DNA from: Pseudomonas sp. LP_7_YM
Lineage (GTDB): Bacteria > Pseudomonadota > Gammaproteobacteria > Pseudomonadales > Pseudomonadaceae
Direction of reading: 5' to 3'
NCBI RefSeq assembly: GCF_004364435.1
Contig: NZ_SOCT01000013.1
Span: 1-64,000, forward strand
DNA length: 64,000 bases
Shown in pieces: positions 26,346 to 34,567 of this stretch; positions within the stretch are counted from its first letter, which is position 1, and each line of letters opens with the position of its first letter. The notes beneath the pieces were generated by a model, which did not search any database, had not been told where the DNA came from, and was given only the letters and a program-made list of their open reading frames with translations. Both the position numbers and the translations under genes were made by a program.

Positions 26346-27308
26346 TCAGTCCAGCGTAGGATCGATCACCAACACCACCTTGCCCGACACCTGATTGGTC
26401 GCCAGTTGCGCGTAAGCCTCTTCGGCTGCACTGATCGGAAAACTGCGCGCCAGCTGCGGCTTCAACCGGCCTTCGGTGAATAACGGCCAGACATGCTGCC
26501 CCAGATCGCTGAGCAGGTCGGCCTTGAATTGATCATCGCGGCTGCGCAGGGTTGAACCCAGAATGTGAATACGCTTGCTCAGCACCTGAGCGAAATCCAC
26601 TTCGGCCTTGCGTCCGCCCATCAGACCGATCAGCACCACACGCCCGTCGTTTGCCATCACCTTAAGGTTCAGCGCAGCATAGTTGGCGCCCACCGGATCG
26701 AGAACCACGTTGAAAGGTCCGAAATCACTGAGAGCATCGAGGCTCTCGCTGCGAATCACTCCGCCCTGCGCCCCCAGTTCCTCGCAGTACGCCAGGCGCT
26801 CGGCCGAGCCGACGCTGACCCAGCACGGACTGCCAAATGCCTTGCACAGCTGAATGGCGGCTGAACCAACACCACTTGCTCCGGCATGCAACAACACTTT
26901 TTCACCTGGCTTCAAGGCCGCCAACTGAAACAGGTTGAGCCAGGCCGTCGCATAAACCTCCGGGATGCCGGCAGCCTCGTGCAGCGACATCCCCTGCGGA
27001 ACGGGCAAAACGTGCCGCGCGTCGACCACGACCTCTTCGGCCATCGCGCCACCGGCAACCAGCGCACACACGCGGTCTCCGACTTCCCACGCGGTTCCGG
27101 ACCCCACTTCGGCGATCACCCCGGAACACTCCATACCCAGGATTTCCGTGACGCCAGGCGGTGGCGGATACAGGCCCGCCCGCTGCAACAAATCGGCTCG
27201 ATTGAGTCCTGCCGCAGCGACCTTGATGCGAACTTGCCCTACATCCAGTGCCGGCGATGGCTGTTCAGCCCATACCACGTGACCTTCAACGCCTTGCAAT
27301 GCTTTCAC
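26346..27308 (-). CDS. NAD(P)H-quinone oxidoreductase, zinc-free MDR family (PIG3 type)
   Basis: A 320-residue cytosolic medium-chain reductase that would reduce quinones using NADPH. The GroES-like N-domain has GLNRADLLQRAGLYPPPPG, the hallmark of the TIGR02824/PIG3 group. The nucleotide-binding fold has HAGASGVGSAAIQL. No structural-zinc cysteines are present. It starts with GTG at 27308 behind a strong GGAGG. It is divergent from prc with a 219-base gap. From memory the pair is neighbouring in other pseudomonads as well. Confidence 0.9.
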   Translation of the reverse strand: MKALQGVEGHVVWAEQPSPALDVGQVRIKVAAAGLNRADLLQRAGLYPPPPGVTEILGMECSGVIAEVGSGTAWEVGDRVCALVAGGAMAEEVVVDARHVLPVPQGMSLHEAAGIPEVYATAWLNLFQLAALKPGEKVLLHAGASGVGSAAIQLCKAFGSPCWVSVGSAERLAYCEELGAQGGVIRSESLDALSDFGPFNVVLDPVGANYAALNLKVMANDGRVVLIGLMGGRKAEVDFAQVLSKRIHILGSTLRSRDDQFKADLLSDLGQHVWPLFTEGRLKPQLARSFPISAAEEAYAQLATNQVSGKVVLVIDPTLD

Positions 27309-27334
27309 GGTGCCTCCATAGTGAGTCTCGACTG

Positions 27335-27363
27335 AGCCCGTTGTGCTTCATGGCACACGGGCT
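27335..27363 (+). terminator. Terminator-like hairpin in the qor-prc divergent region
   Basis: AGCCCGTTGTGC pairs with GCACACGGGCT (one bulge) and is followed on the plus strand by TTTTTGC. No plus-strand gene ends here, so it may be a leader attenuator or block stray antisense transcription into prc. Its role is uncertain. Confidence 0.4.
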
Positions 27364-27527
27364 TTTTGCATTATGCGACCGGGTTTCGCCCCAGGTTGTG
27401 TGAAATACGTCACGAGCGACGGCAACACAGGTAGCCAAGCGCAGTCGTTTTCACGGAGCCTGAAAGGAACCGGCGACCTCAAAGACGGCCTAATATGCGT
27501 TATCAATTGTCCCCGCGTCGAATCAGC

Positions 27528-29609
27528 ATGAAGCATTTCTTACCCGGCAGCACCCTTGCATTAGTCATTGGCCTGACTGCCCTGCCAATGTCAGCCAGCA
27601 CGTTCGCAGCCAATAGCTGGGACAATCTTCAACCGGATCGCGATGAAGTCACCGCCAGCCTGAATGTCGTGGAACTGCTCAAGCGCCACCACTACAGCAA
27701 GCCGCCGCTGGATGACAAACGCTCGGAGATTATCTATCAGAGCTACCTCAAGCTCCTCGACCCTGCGCGCAGTTACTTTCTGGCCAGCGACATCGTCGAG
27801 TTCGACAAGTGGCGCTTTCAGTTCGACGACTTCCTCAAGGGCGGCGATCTGAACCCGGGATTCACTATCTACAAGCGCTATCTGGACCGCATCAAATCGC
27901 GTCTGGATTTCGCCCTGGCCCAATTGGATAAAGGCGTCGACAAAATCGACCTGACCACCAACGAAACCTTGCTGGTCGATCGCAAGGACGCGCCTTGGCC
28001 CAAGAACGAAGCCGAACTCGATGACCTGTGGCGCAAGCGCGTCAAGGACGAGGTACTGCGCCTGAAGATCGCGGGCAAAGACCCGGCGAAGATTCAGGAA
28101 ACCCTGACCAAGCGCTACAAGAACCAGCTGGCGCGCCTGGGTCAGACCCGCAGCGAAGACATCTTTCAGGCATACCTGAACACCTTCGCGATGTCCTACG
28201 ATCCGCACACCAACTACCTGTCGCCTGACAGCGCGGAAAACTTCGATATCAATATGAGTCTGTCGCTGGAAGGCATCGGCGCCGTCCTGCAAAGCGATAA
28301 CGACAACGTCAAGATCGTGCGCCTGGTGCCGGCCGGTCCTGCCGCCAAGACCAAGCAAGTCGCCACCGCAGACAAGATCATCGGCGTTGCCCAGGGCGAT
28401 AAAGAGATGGTCGACGTGATCGGCTGGCGCCTGGACGAAGTGGTCAAACTGATCCGCGGTCCGAAAGGCTCGGTCGTACGTCTTGAAATCGTGCCGGCCA
28501 GCAACGCGCCGAGCGATCAGACCACCAAGATCGTGTCGATCACCCGCGAAGCGGTGAAGCTCGAAGAGCAGGCAGCCAAGAAGTCAATCCTGCACCTCAA
28601 TCAGGACGGCAAGGATTACAAGCTGGGCGTAATCGAGGTGCCCGCCTTCTATCTGGACTTCAAGGCGTACCGTGCCGGCGATCCCGAATACAAGAGCACC
28701 ACGCGCGACGTGAAAAAACTGCTGACCGAACTGCAGTCCGACAAAGTCGACGGCGTAGTCATCGACCTGCGCAACAACGGCGGCGGTTCGCTGCAGGAAG
28801 CCACCGAGCTGACCAGCCTGTTTATCGACAAGGGCCCGACCGTACTGGTGCGTAATGCCGACGGTAAGGTCGACGTGCTTGAAGATGAAAACAGCGGCGC
28901 GTTCTACAAGGGGCCAATGGCATTGCTGGTCAACCGCCTCTCGGCCTCGGCTTCAGAGATTTTCGCCGGTGCCATGCAGGACTATCACCGCGCGCTAATC
29001 ATCGGCGGCCAGACCTTCGGTAAAGGCACTGTACAAACCATTCAGCCGCTCAATCACGGTGAGCTGAAACTGACACTGGCGAAGTTCTATAGGGTTTCCG
29101 GTCAGAGCACCCAGCATCAGGGCGTACTGCCGGACATTGCTTATCCGTCGATCATTGACACCAAGGAAATCGGCGAAAGCGCACTTCCGGAAGCGATGGC
29201 CTACGACACCATCAAGCCTGCGATCAAACCAGCGGTGGACCCGTTCAAACCGTTCCTGGCCCAGTTGCAATCGGGTCACGACATCCGCTCTGCCAAAGAC
29301 GCCGAATTCGTGTTCGTCGAACAGAAGCTGGCACTGGCCAAGAAGCTGATGAGCGAAAAAACCGTCAGTCTCAACGAAGCAGAGCGTCGCCGCGAGCATG
29401 CCGACATCGACAGCAAACAGCTGGTAATGGAGAACGTGCGTCGCAAGGCCAAGGGCGAAGAACCGCTCAAGGAGCTGAAGAAGGAAGACGAAGACGCGCT
29501 GCCAGCGGACGACGACAAGACCAAACCGGAAGACGACGCTTACCTGGCCGAAACAGGGCGGATTCTGATCGACTATCTGGGTCTGAGCGGGTCTGTGACG
29601 AAGAAGTGA
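27528..29609 (+). CDS. prc: Periplasmic carboxy-terminal processing protease Prc/Tsp
   Basis: A 693-residue S41 protease that cleaves periplasmic and membrane-associated substrates at their C-termini; the Pseudomonas orthologue (AlgO) affects envelope stress and alginate control. Start at 27528 (MKHFLPGSTL) gives a normal signal peptide ending STFAA. A PDZ domain spans about 230-330 (SLEGIGAVLQSDNDNVKIVRLVPAGPA). The catalytic core has DLRNNGGGSLQEA, SASASEIFAGAMQDY with the catalytic serine, and GKGTVQ with the lysine. The C-terminal region is charged (KELKKEDEDALPADDD). The gene is monocistronic and ends upstream of a strong terminator. Confidence 0.95.
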   Translation: MKHFLPGSTLALVIGLTALPMSASTFAANSWDNLQPDRDEVTASLNVVELLKRHHYSKPPLDDKRSEIIYQSYLKLLDPARSYFLASDIVEFDKWRFQFDDFLKGGDLNPGFTIYKRYLDRIKSRLDFALAQLDKGVDKIDLTTNETLLVDRKDAPWPKNEAELDDLWRKRVKDEVLRLKIAGKDPAKIQETLTKRYKNQLARLGQTRSEDIFQAYLNTFAMSYDPHTNYLSPDSAENFDINMSLSLEGIGAVLQSDNDNVKIVRLVPAGPAAKTKQVATADKIIGVAQGDKEMVDVIGWRLDEVVKLIRGPKGSVVRLEIVPASNAPSDQTTKIVSITREAVKLEEQAAKKSILHLNQDGKDYKLGVIEVPAFYLDFKAYRAGDPEYKSTTRDVKKLLTELQSDKVDGVVIDLRNNGGGSLQEATELTSLFIDKGPTVLVRNADGKVDVLEDENSGAFYKGPMALLVNRLSASASEIFAGAMQDYHRALIIGGQTFGKGTVQTIQPLNHGELKLTLAKFYRVSGQSTQHQGVLPDIAYPSIIDTKEIGESALPEAMAYDTIKPAIKPAVDPFKPFLAQLQSGHDIRSAKDAEFVFVEQKLALAKKLMSEKTVSLNEAERRREHADIDSKQLVMENVRRKAKGEEPLKELKKEDEDALPADDDKTKPEDDAYLAETGRILIDYLGLSGSVTKK

Positions 29610-29725
29610 GGTAAAAGGGTCCTGGGCACGCTTAACGGCGTCCCGGGCCCGGAAATTGCGACGGTTTGCAGGATGCAGCGGGGACGGCAAATAATCCCTG
29701 CAAAGTCATGAACCCGTCGTGAAAG

Positions 29726-29760
29726 AAAAGGGGTTCGACGCTAAGCGTCGAACCCCTTTT
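29726..29760. terminator. Bidirectional terminator between prc and the HTH gene pair
   Basis: AAAAGGGGTTCGACGC and GCGTCGAACCCCTTTT form a perfect 16-bp stem with a TAA loop and T-runs on both strands. It separates convergent transcription units. Confidence 0.9.
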
Positions 29761-29873
29761 TTCTTGTCCCGAGATACGCTGGGAGGCGTACTCAAAAGCA
29801 ACCTTCGCACGTATCACTGCCGTTCCAAGCGCAGCAGGATTTCAAGCGGCACAGTCTGTCATCCACGCGCCAT

Positions 29874-30248
29874 TTACTTTGGCTTGGCCGGTTGCGGGTA
29901 TTGGAACTCAAACACCCGAACCACTTCAGCGGCATGCCATGAAGCGGCGGCGATGCCGTCGGAAGGGCCGCAGAAGCGGTTCAGTCGTTCGGCGCATTCG
30001 AAAAAACCCGTGCGTGGAAGCCGGCTGGCGCCCTGGCTGATAACCAGTGAGCTGCGCAAGGGCTGTTCGGCGCGGGCATCGAGAGCGGCAAGGTGTTCGA
30101 GGGCGGCGGTCAGGGTTTGCATTGCAGGGGTGGGCAACTGCAAGCGTTCCAGCAGCGCGCGATAGGTGACCAGATGGCGCTGCTGACGCACCAGCTCCAG
30201 CTCATTGAGCAACGCGTCCCAATGCACACGGCTGATACGCACGCTCAT
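29874..30248 (-). CDS. Conserved small protein of unknown function, partner of an HTH protein
   Basis: A 124-residue soluble protein that I cannot assign. The N-terminal half looks helical (VHWDALLNELELVRQQRHLVTYRALLERL), followed by LTAALEHLAALDARAEQPLRSSLVISQ and an aromatic C-terminus. Its ATG overlaps the stop of the upstream HTH gene by four bases (ATGA), so the two are translationally coupled and probably act together. GC content and codon use are like the neighbouring core genes, so recent transfer is not indicated. Confidence 0.75.
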   Translation of the reverse strand: MSVRISRVHWDALLNELELVRQQRHLVTYRALLERLQLPTPAMQTLTAALEHLAALDARAEQPLRSSLVISQGASRLPRTGFFECAERLNRFCGPSDGIAAASWHAAEVVRVFEFQYPQPAKPK

Positions 30249-30595
30249 GCCTCACCCCGCCAGCCGGGCACTCCCAACTCCCAGGCCAGGCTTCGTCGGA
30301 TGGCTGCATCAGGCTGGCGGGCGCCGGTTTCGATCAACTCCAGATAAGAACGACTGATGCCGACCGCGCGCGCCAATTGCACCACATCAAGCCCCTTGGC
30401 CTGTCGCAGGGAGGCCAGTTGGTCGAACGAAGGGAGATCAGTGGAAACAGCAGTGTCCCTGTCGTCACATTGCACAGCGGGCGTTGGCTGAGGGGTGCCG
30501 CAGACGCCGGCCTCCTGCAGCAAAGCCTGATATTGCGCCCACGGCAGCACCGCGTACTCTGGCTCTCCATTGCGAAGAATAACCTGAAGATCCAT
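30245..30595 (-). CDS. XRE-type helix-turn-helix protein
   Basis: A 116-residue DNA-binding protein. The N-terminus (MDLQVILRNGEPEYAVLPWAQYQALLQ) resembles Phd-type antitoxins. The C-terminal half is a Cro/C1-type HTH (LASLRQAKGLDVVQLARAVG, then ISRSYLELIETGARQP). An AGGGGGG site precedes the ATG. It is coupled to the unknown gene at 29874. The Phd-like start plus HTH and the overlapping partner recall toxin-antitoxin units, but the partner matches no toxin family I know, so it may simply be a regulator pair. Confidence 0.85.
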   Translation of the reverse strand: MDLQVILRNGEPEYAVLPWAQYQALLQEAGVCGTPQPTPAVQCDDRDTAVSTDLPSFDQLASLRQAKGLDVVQLARAVGISRSYLELIETGARQPDAAIRRSLAWELGVPGWRGEA

Positions 30596-30756
30596 ACCAC
30601 CCCCCTGTAGGACAAAATCCGTTTCTTGTCATGTTTGCTGATATGGGCGGCATCTTAACAGCGGATGAGGGATGAAAGGATGCGCTCAATCCATTGAGTT
30701 CTCGCAATAATCAGCGTGTTCAAGCCTTCATGAGAATGAAAGGCTTGCAGCGCAGT

Positions 30757-31206
30757 CTAGTCTTTCTTCTCCAGCTCCAGCAATTTGGGCGTATCGGGCA
30801 GACGCTCGACCACTGCCAACTTCTCTGGATTCTGCCGCTCACGCCAGACGCGAAAGGCGCTGAGCTCTGCGTCAAGATTTTTCATCACCCACGCCAGCAC
30901 GGCGATGTCATCAAGCATACCCAGCCCCGGAATCCAGTCGGGGATGGCATCAAGCGGGCTGAGGAAGTACATCAATCCGGCAACGACTGACAGCATTGCT
31001 TTGCCACTGATAGCGCGGTATTCGCCGCGCCAATAAGCCAGACAAAGCGCCTGCAGCAGCTTCAGGTCATCCTTGAGCTTGCCCAGTCGATTACCTTCGC
31101 TGGCGGCCTTACCTGCAACAGCAAACAGCAAGGCAGGCAACCGCCCCGCTGCCATCAAGCGCTTGGCCATGGGGAGATAACGAATGAAATTCCACGGTGC
31201 TTTCAT
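30757..31206 (-). CDS. YkvA/DUF1232 family membrane protein
   Basis: A 149-residue protein. ATG at 31206 is preferred because GGAG lies just upstream and the protein starts MKAPWNFIRYLPMAKRLMAAGRLP. The DUF1232 signature is VVAGLMYFLSPLDAIPDWIPGLGMLDDIAVLAWVM in the middle, where SPLDAIPD-x-IPG is diagnostic. One or two hydrophobic segments suggest inner-membrane association. The function of the family is unknown. A palindrome of two DnaA boxes lies about 95 bases upstream of its start. Confidence 0.85.
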   Translation of the reverse strand: MKAPWNFIRYLPMAKRLMAAGRLPALLFAVAGKAASEGNRLGKLKDDLKLLQALCLAYWRGEYRAISGKAMLSVVAGLMYFLSPLDAIPDWIPGLGMLDDIAVLAWVMKNLDAELSAFRVWRERQNPEKLAVVERLPDTPKLLELEKKD

Positions 31207-31298
31207 ATCCGCTCCAGCGATATCGATAAAAATCGACCAATGGTCAATCGCTTCTGGTAGAAAAACCTGTCCCGTTAGCGCAACTGATAGCGCGCCAG

Positions 31299-31325
31299 GG
31301 TTATCCACACAAATTGTGGATAACC
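31299..31325. promoter_or_regulatory. Palindrome of two inverted consensus DnaA boxes
   Basis: GGTTATCCACA (31299-31309) and TGTGGATAACC (31315-31325) are perfect inverted copies with a 5-base spacer. Each contains TTATCCACA, the consensus high-affinity DnaA box. It lies about 95 bases upstream of the YkvA-like start, so it could be a DnaA-controlled promoter or a DnaA-titration site. No dnaA, dnaN or rpmH is nearby, so it is not the chromosomal origin. Confidence 0.6.
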
Positions 31326-31565
31326 TTGTGAACATAGCCGCAATGTGGCCCTGAAACGCCCGTATTATCAGGGCTTGGCTCAAAACGCGCGTTTTTTACT
31401 CACATGAAAAAACACAAAAAATCGTTGACTTGAACACCTGACAGGCGCTAACCACCCCGCTGCGATGCTCTGAGCAAGGATCGACATATCCCGGCATTCG
31501 CGTATTACGTCATCAGTAATGGGACTGTACGTGAGCTGGCCGGTTCGATTTTTCTGGCGAAATGA

Positions 31566-31591
31566 AAATGCCCCGTCGAGACGGGGCATTT
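31566..31591 (-). terminator. Terminator of the FKBP lipoprotein gene
   Basis: AAATGCCCCGTC and GACGGGGCATTT form a perfect 12-bp stem with a two-base nominal loop, and TTTTC follows on the minus strand. It lies 26 bases past the stop codon. Confidence 0.85.
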
Positions 31592-31617
31592 CATACAAGC
31601 GGTAATCTATGAATCGA

Positions 31618-32397
31618 TTACTTCTTGGCTGCCGGCTTGGCAGGCTCTGCGGCCGGAGCAGCTTCTTCCTCGTCCGCGCCAGCTGCAGCCTTACCTGCTG
31701 CTGCCGGATCCTTGATGCCTAACAGTTCAAGGTCGAAGACCAGAACCGAGTTGGCCGGGATCATCGGGCTTGGGCTTTGCGCGCCGTACGCCAGATCGCT
31801 GGGAATGTAGAGTTTGACTTTCTCGCCGACATGCATCAGTTGCAGACCTTCAACCCAGCCAGGGATCACACCGCTGACAGGCAGATCGATCGGGCTGCCG
31901 CGTTCTACGGAGCTGTCGAACACCTTGCCGTTAGTCAGCTTGCCTTCGTAGTGAACGGTCACGACATCAGTAGGCTTGGGCACCGGGCCGTCAGCTTTCT
32001 TGATGACTTCGTACTGCAGACCGGAAGCGGTGGTAGTCACTTCCTTGCGCTTGCCGTTTTCTTCGAGGAATTTCTTGCCAGCCGTCGCCGACTCTTCGCT
32101 CATCTTGGTCATGCGCTCTTCAGCACGCTTTTGCAGCTCGCCGAAAGCTGCTACCAGCTCTTCATCTTTGAGTTTCTGATCTTTCTTGCCGACCGCATCT
32201 TCGATACCCAGCGCTACGGCTTTGGAATCCAGATCGTCCATACCTTCCTGAGCCAGGCTTTTGCCCATGTTCAGACCGATGCCATAAGAGGCTTTTTGTG
32301 CCGGGGTTTTCAGCTCAACGGTGCTGGCTTGCTTGTCGCAGCCCGCGAGTACCAGACCAACCAGGGCAATCGCCGCTGCCAACCGATGCTGTTTCAT
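31618..32397 (-). CDS. FKBP-type peptidyl-prolyl isomerase lipoprotein
   Basis: A 259-residue envelope lipoprotein that would speed proline isomerisation in exported proteins. Start MKQHRLAAAIALVGLVLAGC contains a lipobox (LAGC). A helical dimerisation domain with KTPAQKASYGIGLNMGKSL and EDAVGKKDQKLKDEEL follows, as in FkpA/Mip. The FKBP fold has VTVHYEGKLTNGKVFDSS, PVSGVIPGWVEGLQLMHVGEK and YGAQSPSPMIPANSVLVFDLELL. The tail is alanine/proline/lysine-rich. The residue after the lipobox cysteine is aspartate, which in enteric rules suggests inner-membrane retention; in Pseudomonas the rule is less strict. Confidence 0.92.
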   Translation of the reverse strand: MKQHRLAAAIALVGLVLAGCDKQASTVELKTPAQKASYGIGLNMGKSLAQEGMDDLDSKAVALGIEDAVGKKDQKLKDEELVAAFGELQKRAEERMTKMSEESATAGKKFLEENGKRKEVTTTASGLQYEVIKKADGPVPKPTDVVTVHYEGKLTNGKVFDSSVERGSPIDLPVSGVIPGWVEGLQLMHVGEKVKLYIPSDLAYGAQSPSPMIPANSVLVFDLELLGIKDPAAAGKAAAGADEEEAAPAAEPAKPAAKK

Positions 32398-32595
32398 CCT
32401 GTTTCCTTGTTCATGCGCCAATAGGGCAAACGAGTAAAGCCGCGAGCTTATCAGGCTGCCGCGATCAATGGCTACCGGCATGAGAGGGGGAAAAGTCAGA
32501 TAAGTTCAGGTAGCCAAAGGATTTCTGGTTTGATCGAGAAAACTGTTCAGTTGCGGTTCAGCCCAGGAGCCGATGGCGTCCACCGCAACCCGACG

Positions 32596-33041
32596 TTATC
32601 CATCGTTGCTCTGTCCAATGCTGATCGACCATCGTGTACTCACGGGTAACCGGGGTGCGAACCAATGGGCTCGATCTTCGATCGGCATGGCATGGTGCAG
32701 GCGGAAGAATATCCGCATCAGGTTGTCGCGGTACCACTCACGTACCTGCAGGTAGTAGCCGCGCAGACCCGGAAGGCCTGCACGATGAGCCAGCACAATG
32801 GTTTTGGGCCAGGTTGGAAACGACTGTAATGGCAGGTCCCTCAGCGCAGGTCGAGCAGTGGCGGGATCGGTTTCCCAAGGGAGACGATGAGGACAATCAT
32901 CGAGGTCTTCATAAGCCGTTGGCGGACGCCCAAGCAAATCACTACCGCTGCTAGCAAGTGCCGTACCGATACACAGATTGCCCTGCACAACAAACACGTG
33001 AGCTTCGGTGAGTGCGTCTTTGGAGTGACCCTGCCCGGCAT
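32596..33041 (-). pseudogene. Possible decayed gene, unknown family
   Basis: An ideal AAGGAGG ribosome-binding site precedes an ATG at 33041 (MPGRVTPKTHSPK), but that frame soon becomes cysteine-rich and implausible. A second frame from about 32997 to 32596 gives a more protein-like 133-residue sequence (GSDLLGRPPTAYEDLDDCP, LRGYYLQVREWYRDNLMRIF). A frameshift near 33000 would join the two. I do not recognise the family, and the reading could be chance. Confidence 0.35.
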
Positions 33042-33170
33042 GCAGCCTCCTTGCTGATGGTGATGAACAAAAAACGATGCGCGGGAAATCGTGAAACCGG
33101 GCCGGCGGCGTAGCCCACCAGGTTTGAAGCCCGTTTGGGGCAGCACGCTGCTACGGGTCCAGAAACAAAA

Positions 33171-33192
33171 AAAGCGACCCTAAGGTCGCTTT
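33171..33192 (-). terminator. Terminator of the tRNA transcript
   Basis: AAAGCGACC pairs with GGTCGCTTT around CTAA. On the minus strand the stem is followed by a run of seven T. It lies 42 bases downstream of the tRNA-Asp CCA end. Confidence 0.85.
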
Positions 33193-33233
33193 CTTTGTCG
33201 TTACGAGGAGTTCAAGGGCCTCGCAACTTAATA

Positions 33234-33310
33234 TGGCGCAGCGGACGGGACTCGAACCCGCGACCCCCGGCGTGACAGGCCGGTATTCTAACCGACTGAA
33301 CTACCGCTGC
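33234..33310 (-). tRNA. tRNA-Asp (anticodon GTC)
   Basis: On the minus strand GCAGCGG pairs with CCGCTGC in the acceptor stem. The D-arm is GTTCAGTCGGTTAGAATACC, the anticodon loop CTGTCAC gives GTC, and the T-loop contains GGTTCGAGTCC. The CCA end is encoded. Length is 77 bases, the normal size for this tRNA. It is the second gene of a two-tRNA transcript. Confidence 0.97.
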
Positions 33311-33329
33311 GCGTAACACATGAAACGAA

Positions 33330-33405
33330 TGGTGGGTGATGACGGGATCGAACCGCCGACATTCTGCTTGTAAGGCAGACGCTCTCCCAGCTGAGCTAAT
33401 CACCC
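33330..33405 (-). tRNA. tRNA-Val (anticodon TAC)
   Basis: GGGTGAT at the 5' end pairs with ATCACCC. The D-arm is GCTCAGCTGGGAGAGC, the anticodon loop CTTACAA gives TAC, and the T-loop has GGTTCGATCCC. The CCA end is encoded, total 76 bases. It is 19 bases upstream of tRNA-Asp and directly behind a promoter. Confidence 0.97.
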
Positions 33406-33425
33406 TTCGCTTCGGTGTGGCGCGC

Positions 33426-33454
33426 ATTCTACGGAGCGCTCAAAACTCTGGCAA
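33426..33454 (-). promoter_or_regulatory. Sigma-70 promoter of the tRNA-Val/tRNA-Asp unit
   Basis: On the minus strand TTGCCA (-35, 33449-33454) and TAGAAT (-10, 33426-33431) are separated by exactly 17 bases. The following GCGCGCC is the GC-rich discriminator typical of stringently controlled stable-RNA promoters. The tRNA 5' end is 20 bases further on. Confidence 0.8.
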
Positions 33455-33563
33455 GCACTTTTGCAAATAATTTTATAATCCAACCAAAGGCTTACATCAG
33501 GGTTGGCCGCAGGGTCAGGGCAGCGAATAATGCCCCCCTTTGTATAAAGGAGAGATGTACCCC

Positions 33564-34484
33564 ATGTGGTTCAAAAACCTGCTTGTCTATCGCCTGACCC
33601 AGGACCTGCCATTTGACGCCGAGGCGCTGGAAACCGCATTGGCGACCAAGCCCGCACGCGCGTGTGCCAGCCAGGAGTTGACCACTTACGGTTTTGTCGC
33701 CCCGTTCGGCAAGGGCGAAGACGCCCCGCTGGTCCACGTCAGCGGTGATTTCATGCTGGTCTCGGCGCGCAAGGAAGAACGCATCCTGCCGGGCAGCGTG
33801 GTCAATGATGCGCTTAAAGAGAAAGTCGAAGAGATCGAGACCGAGCAAATGCGCAAGGTCTATAAAAAGGAACGCGATCAGCTCAAGGACGAAATCATCC
33901 AGGCCTTCCTGCCGCGTGCCTTTATCCGTCGTTCAATGACCTTTGCTGCCATCGCGCCCAAGCAAGGCGTCATCCTGGTCAACGCTTCGAGCCCCAAACG
34001 CGCCGAAGACCTGCTCTCCACCCTGCGTGAAGTGGTTGGCTCCTTGCCCGTACGTCCGGTCACCGTGAAGACCGCACCCACTGCTGTCATGACCGAGTGG
34101 GTCAAGAGCGGTCAGACCGCCGAGAACTTCTTCGTCCTTGATGAATGCGAGCTTCGCGATACCCATGAAGACGGCGGCATTGTGAAATGCAAACGCCAGG
34201 ACCTGACCAGCGATGAAATCCAGCTGCACCTGAGTACCGGCAAGGTGGTGACGCAGCTGTCGCTGGCCTGGCAGGACAAGCTGTCTTTCGTGCTGGACGA
34301 CAAGCTGGGCGTCAAGCGCCTGAAGTTCGAAGACCTGCTGCAGGATCAGGCCGAACAGGATGGCGGTGACGATGCACTGGGTCAGCAGGATGCCAGCTTC
34401 ACCCTGATGATGCTGACCTTCGGCGAGTTCCTGCCGGAACTGTTCGAAGCATTGGGCGGCGAAGAGATTCCGCAAGGTATCTGA
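33564..34484 (+). CDS. rdgC: Recombination-associated protein RdgC
   Basis: A 306-residue DNA-binding ring protein that counteracts RecA filament activity. The N-terminus MWFKNLLVYRLTQDLPFDAEALE is highly characteristic. LPRAFIRRSMTFAAIAPKQGVILVNASSPKRAEDLLS and GKVVTQLSLAWQDKLSFVLDD also match the family. The ATG at 33564 is chosen over an upstream one at 33555-area because AAAGGAGAG is correctly spaced and the family begins MWFKN. It diverges from the tRNA transcript and precedes the BASS transporter gene. Confidence 0.96.
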   Translation: MWFKNLLVYRLTQDLPFDAEALETALATKPARACASQELTTYGFVAPFGKGEDAPLVHVSGDFMLVSARKEERILPGSVVNDALKEKVEEIETEQMRKVYKKERDQLKDEIIQAFLPRAFIRRSMTFAAIAPKQGVILVNASSPKRAEDLLSTLREVVGSLPVRPVTVKTAPTAVMTEWVKSGQTAENFFVLDECELRDTHEDGGIVKCKRQDLTSDEIQLHLSTGKVVTQLSLAWQDKLSFVLDDKLGVKRLKFEDLLQDQAEQDGGDDALGQQDASFTLMMLTFGEFLPELFEALGGEEIPQGI

Positions 34485-34567
34485 TCGGACTGCCCTGCAG
34501 GAGCGGACCCATTGCAGGCCGGCTCCCGCAGTTGGCGTTGCTGAGCCCACAATAAAAGGAGCAAGCC

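Larger units (their letters stand above)
31207..31617. other. Gene-free region with DnaA-box palindrome and fklB-type gene terminator
   Basis: This stretch of about 410 bases lies between two minus-strand genes. It contains the palindrome at 31299-31325, a short GC palindrome followed by T residues (AAACGCGCGTTT near 31383), an A-rich tract around 31405-31425, and the terminator at 31566-31591. No convincing reading frame is seen. Confidence 0.6.
32398..33233. other. Long region between fklB-type gene and tRNAs; holds a probable gene remnant
   Basis: About 835 bases without an intact recognisable gene. The only coding-like signal is the minus-strand remnant at 32596-33041. The tRNA terminator is at 33171-33192. 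The rest shows no conserved frame. Confidence 0.5.

Noticed and set aside
31299..31430. Chromosomal replication origin
   Set aside because: Only two clear DnaA boxes are present and no dnaA, dnaN, gyrB, rpmH or parAB genes lie in the window.
32573..32954. Plus-strand frames between the FKBP gene and the tRNAs
   Set aside because: They are Cys/Arg/Trp-rich, have no ribosome-binding site, and mirror the minus-strand remnant.
33234..33405. Integrated element at the tRNA genes
   Set aside because: No integrase and no duplicated tRNA 3' end was found downstream; the neighbouring rdgC gene is in its usual place.
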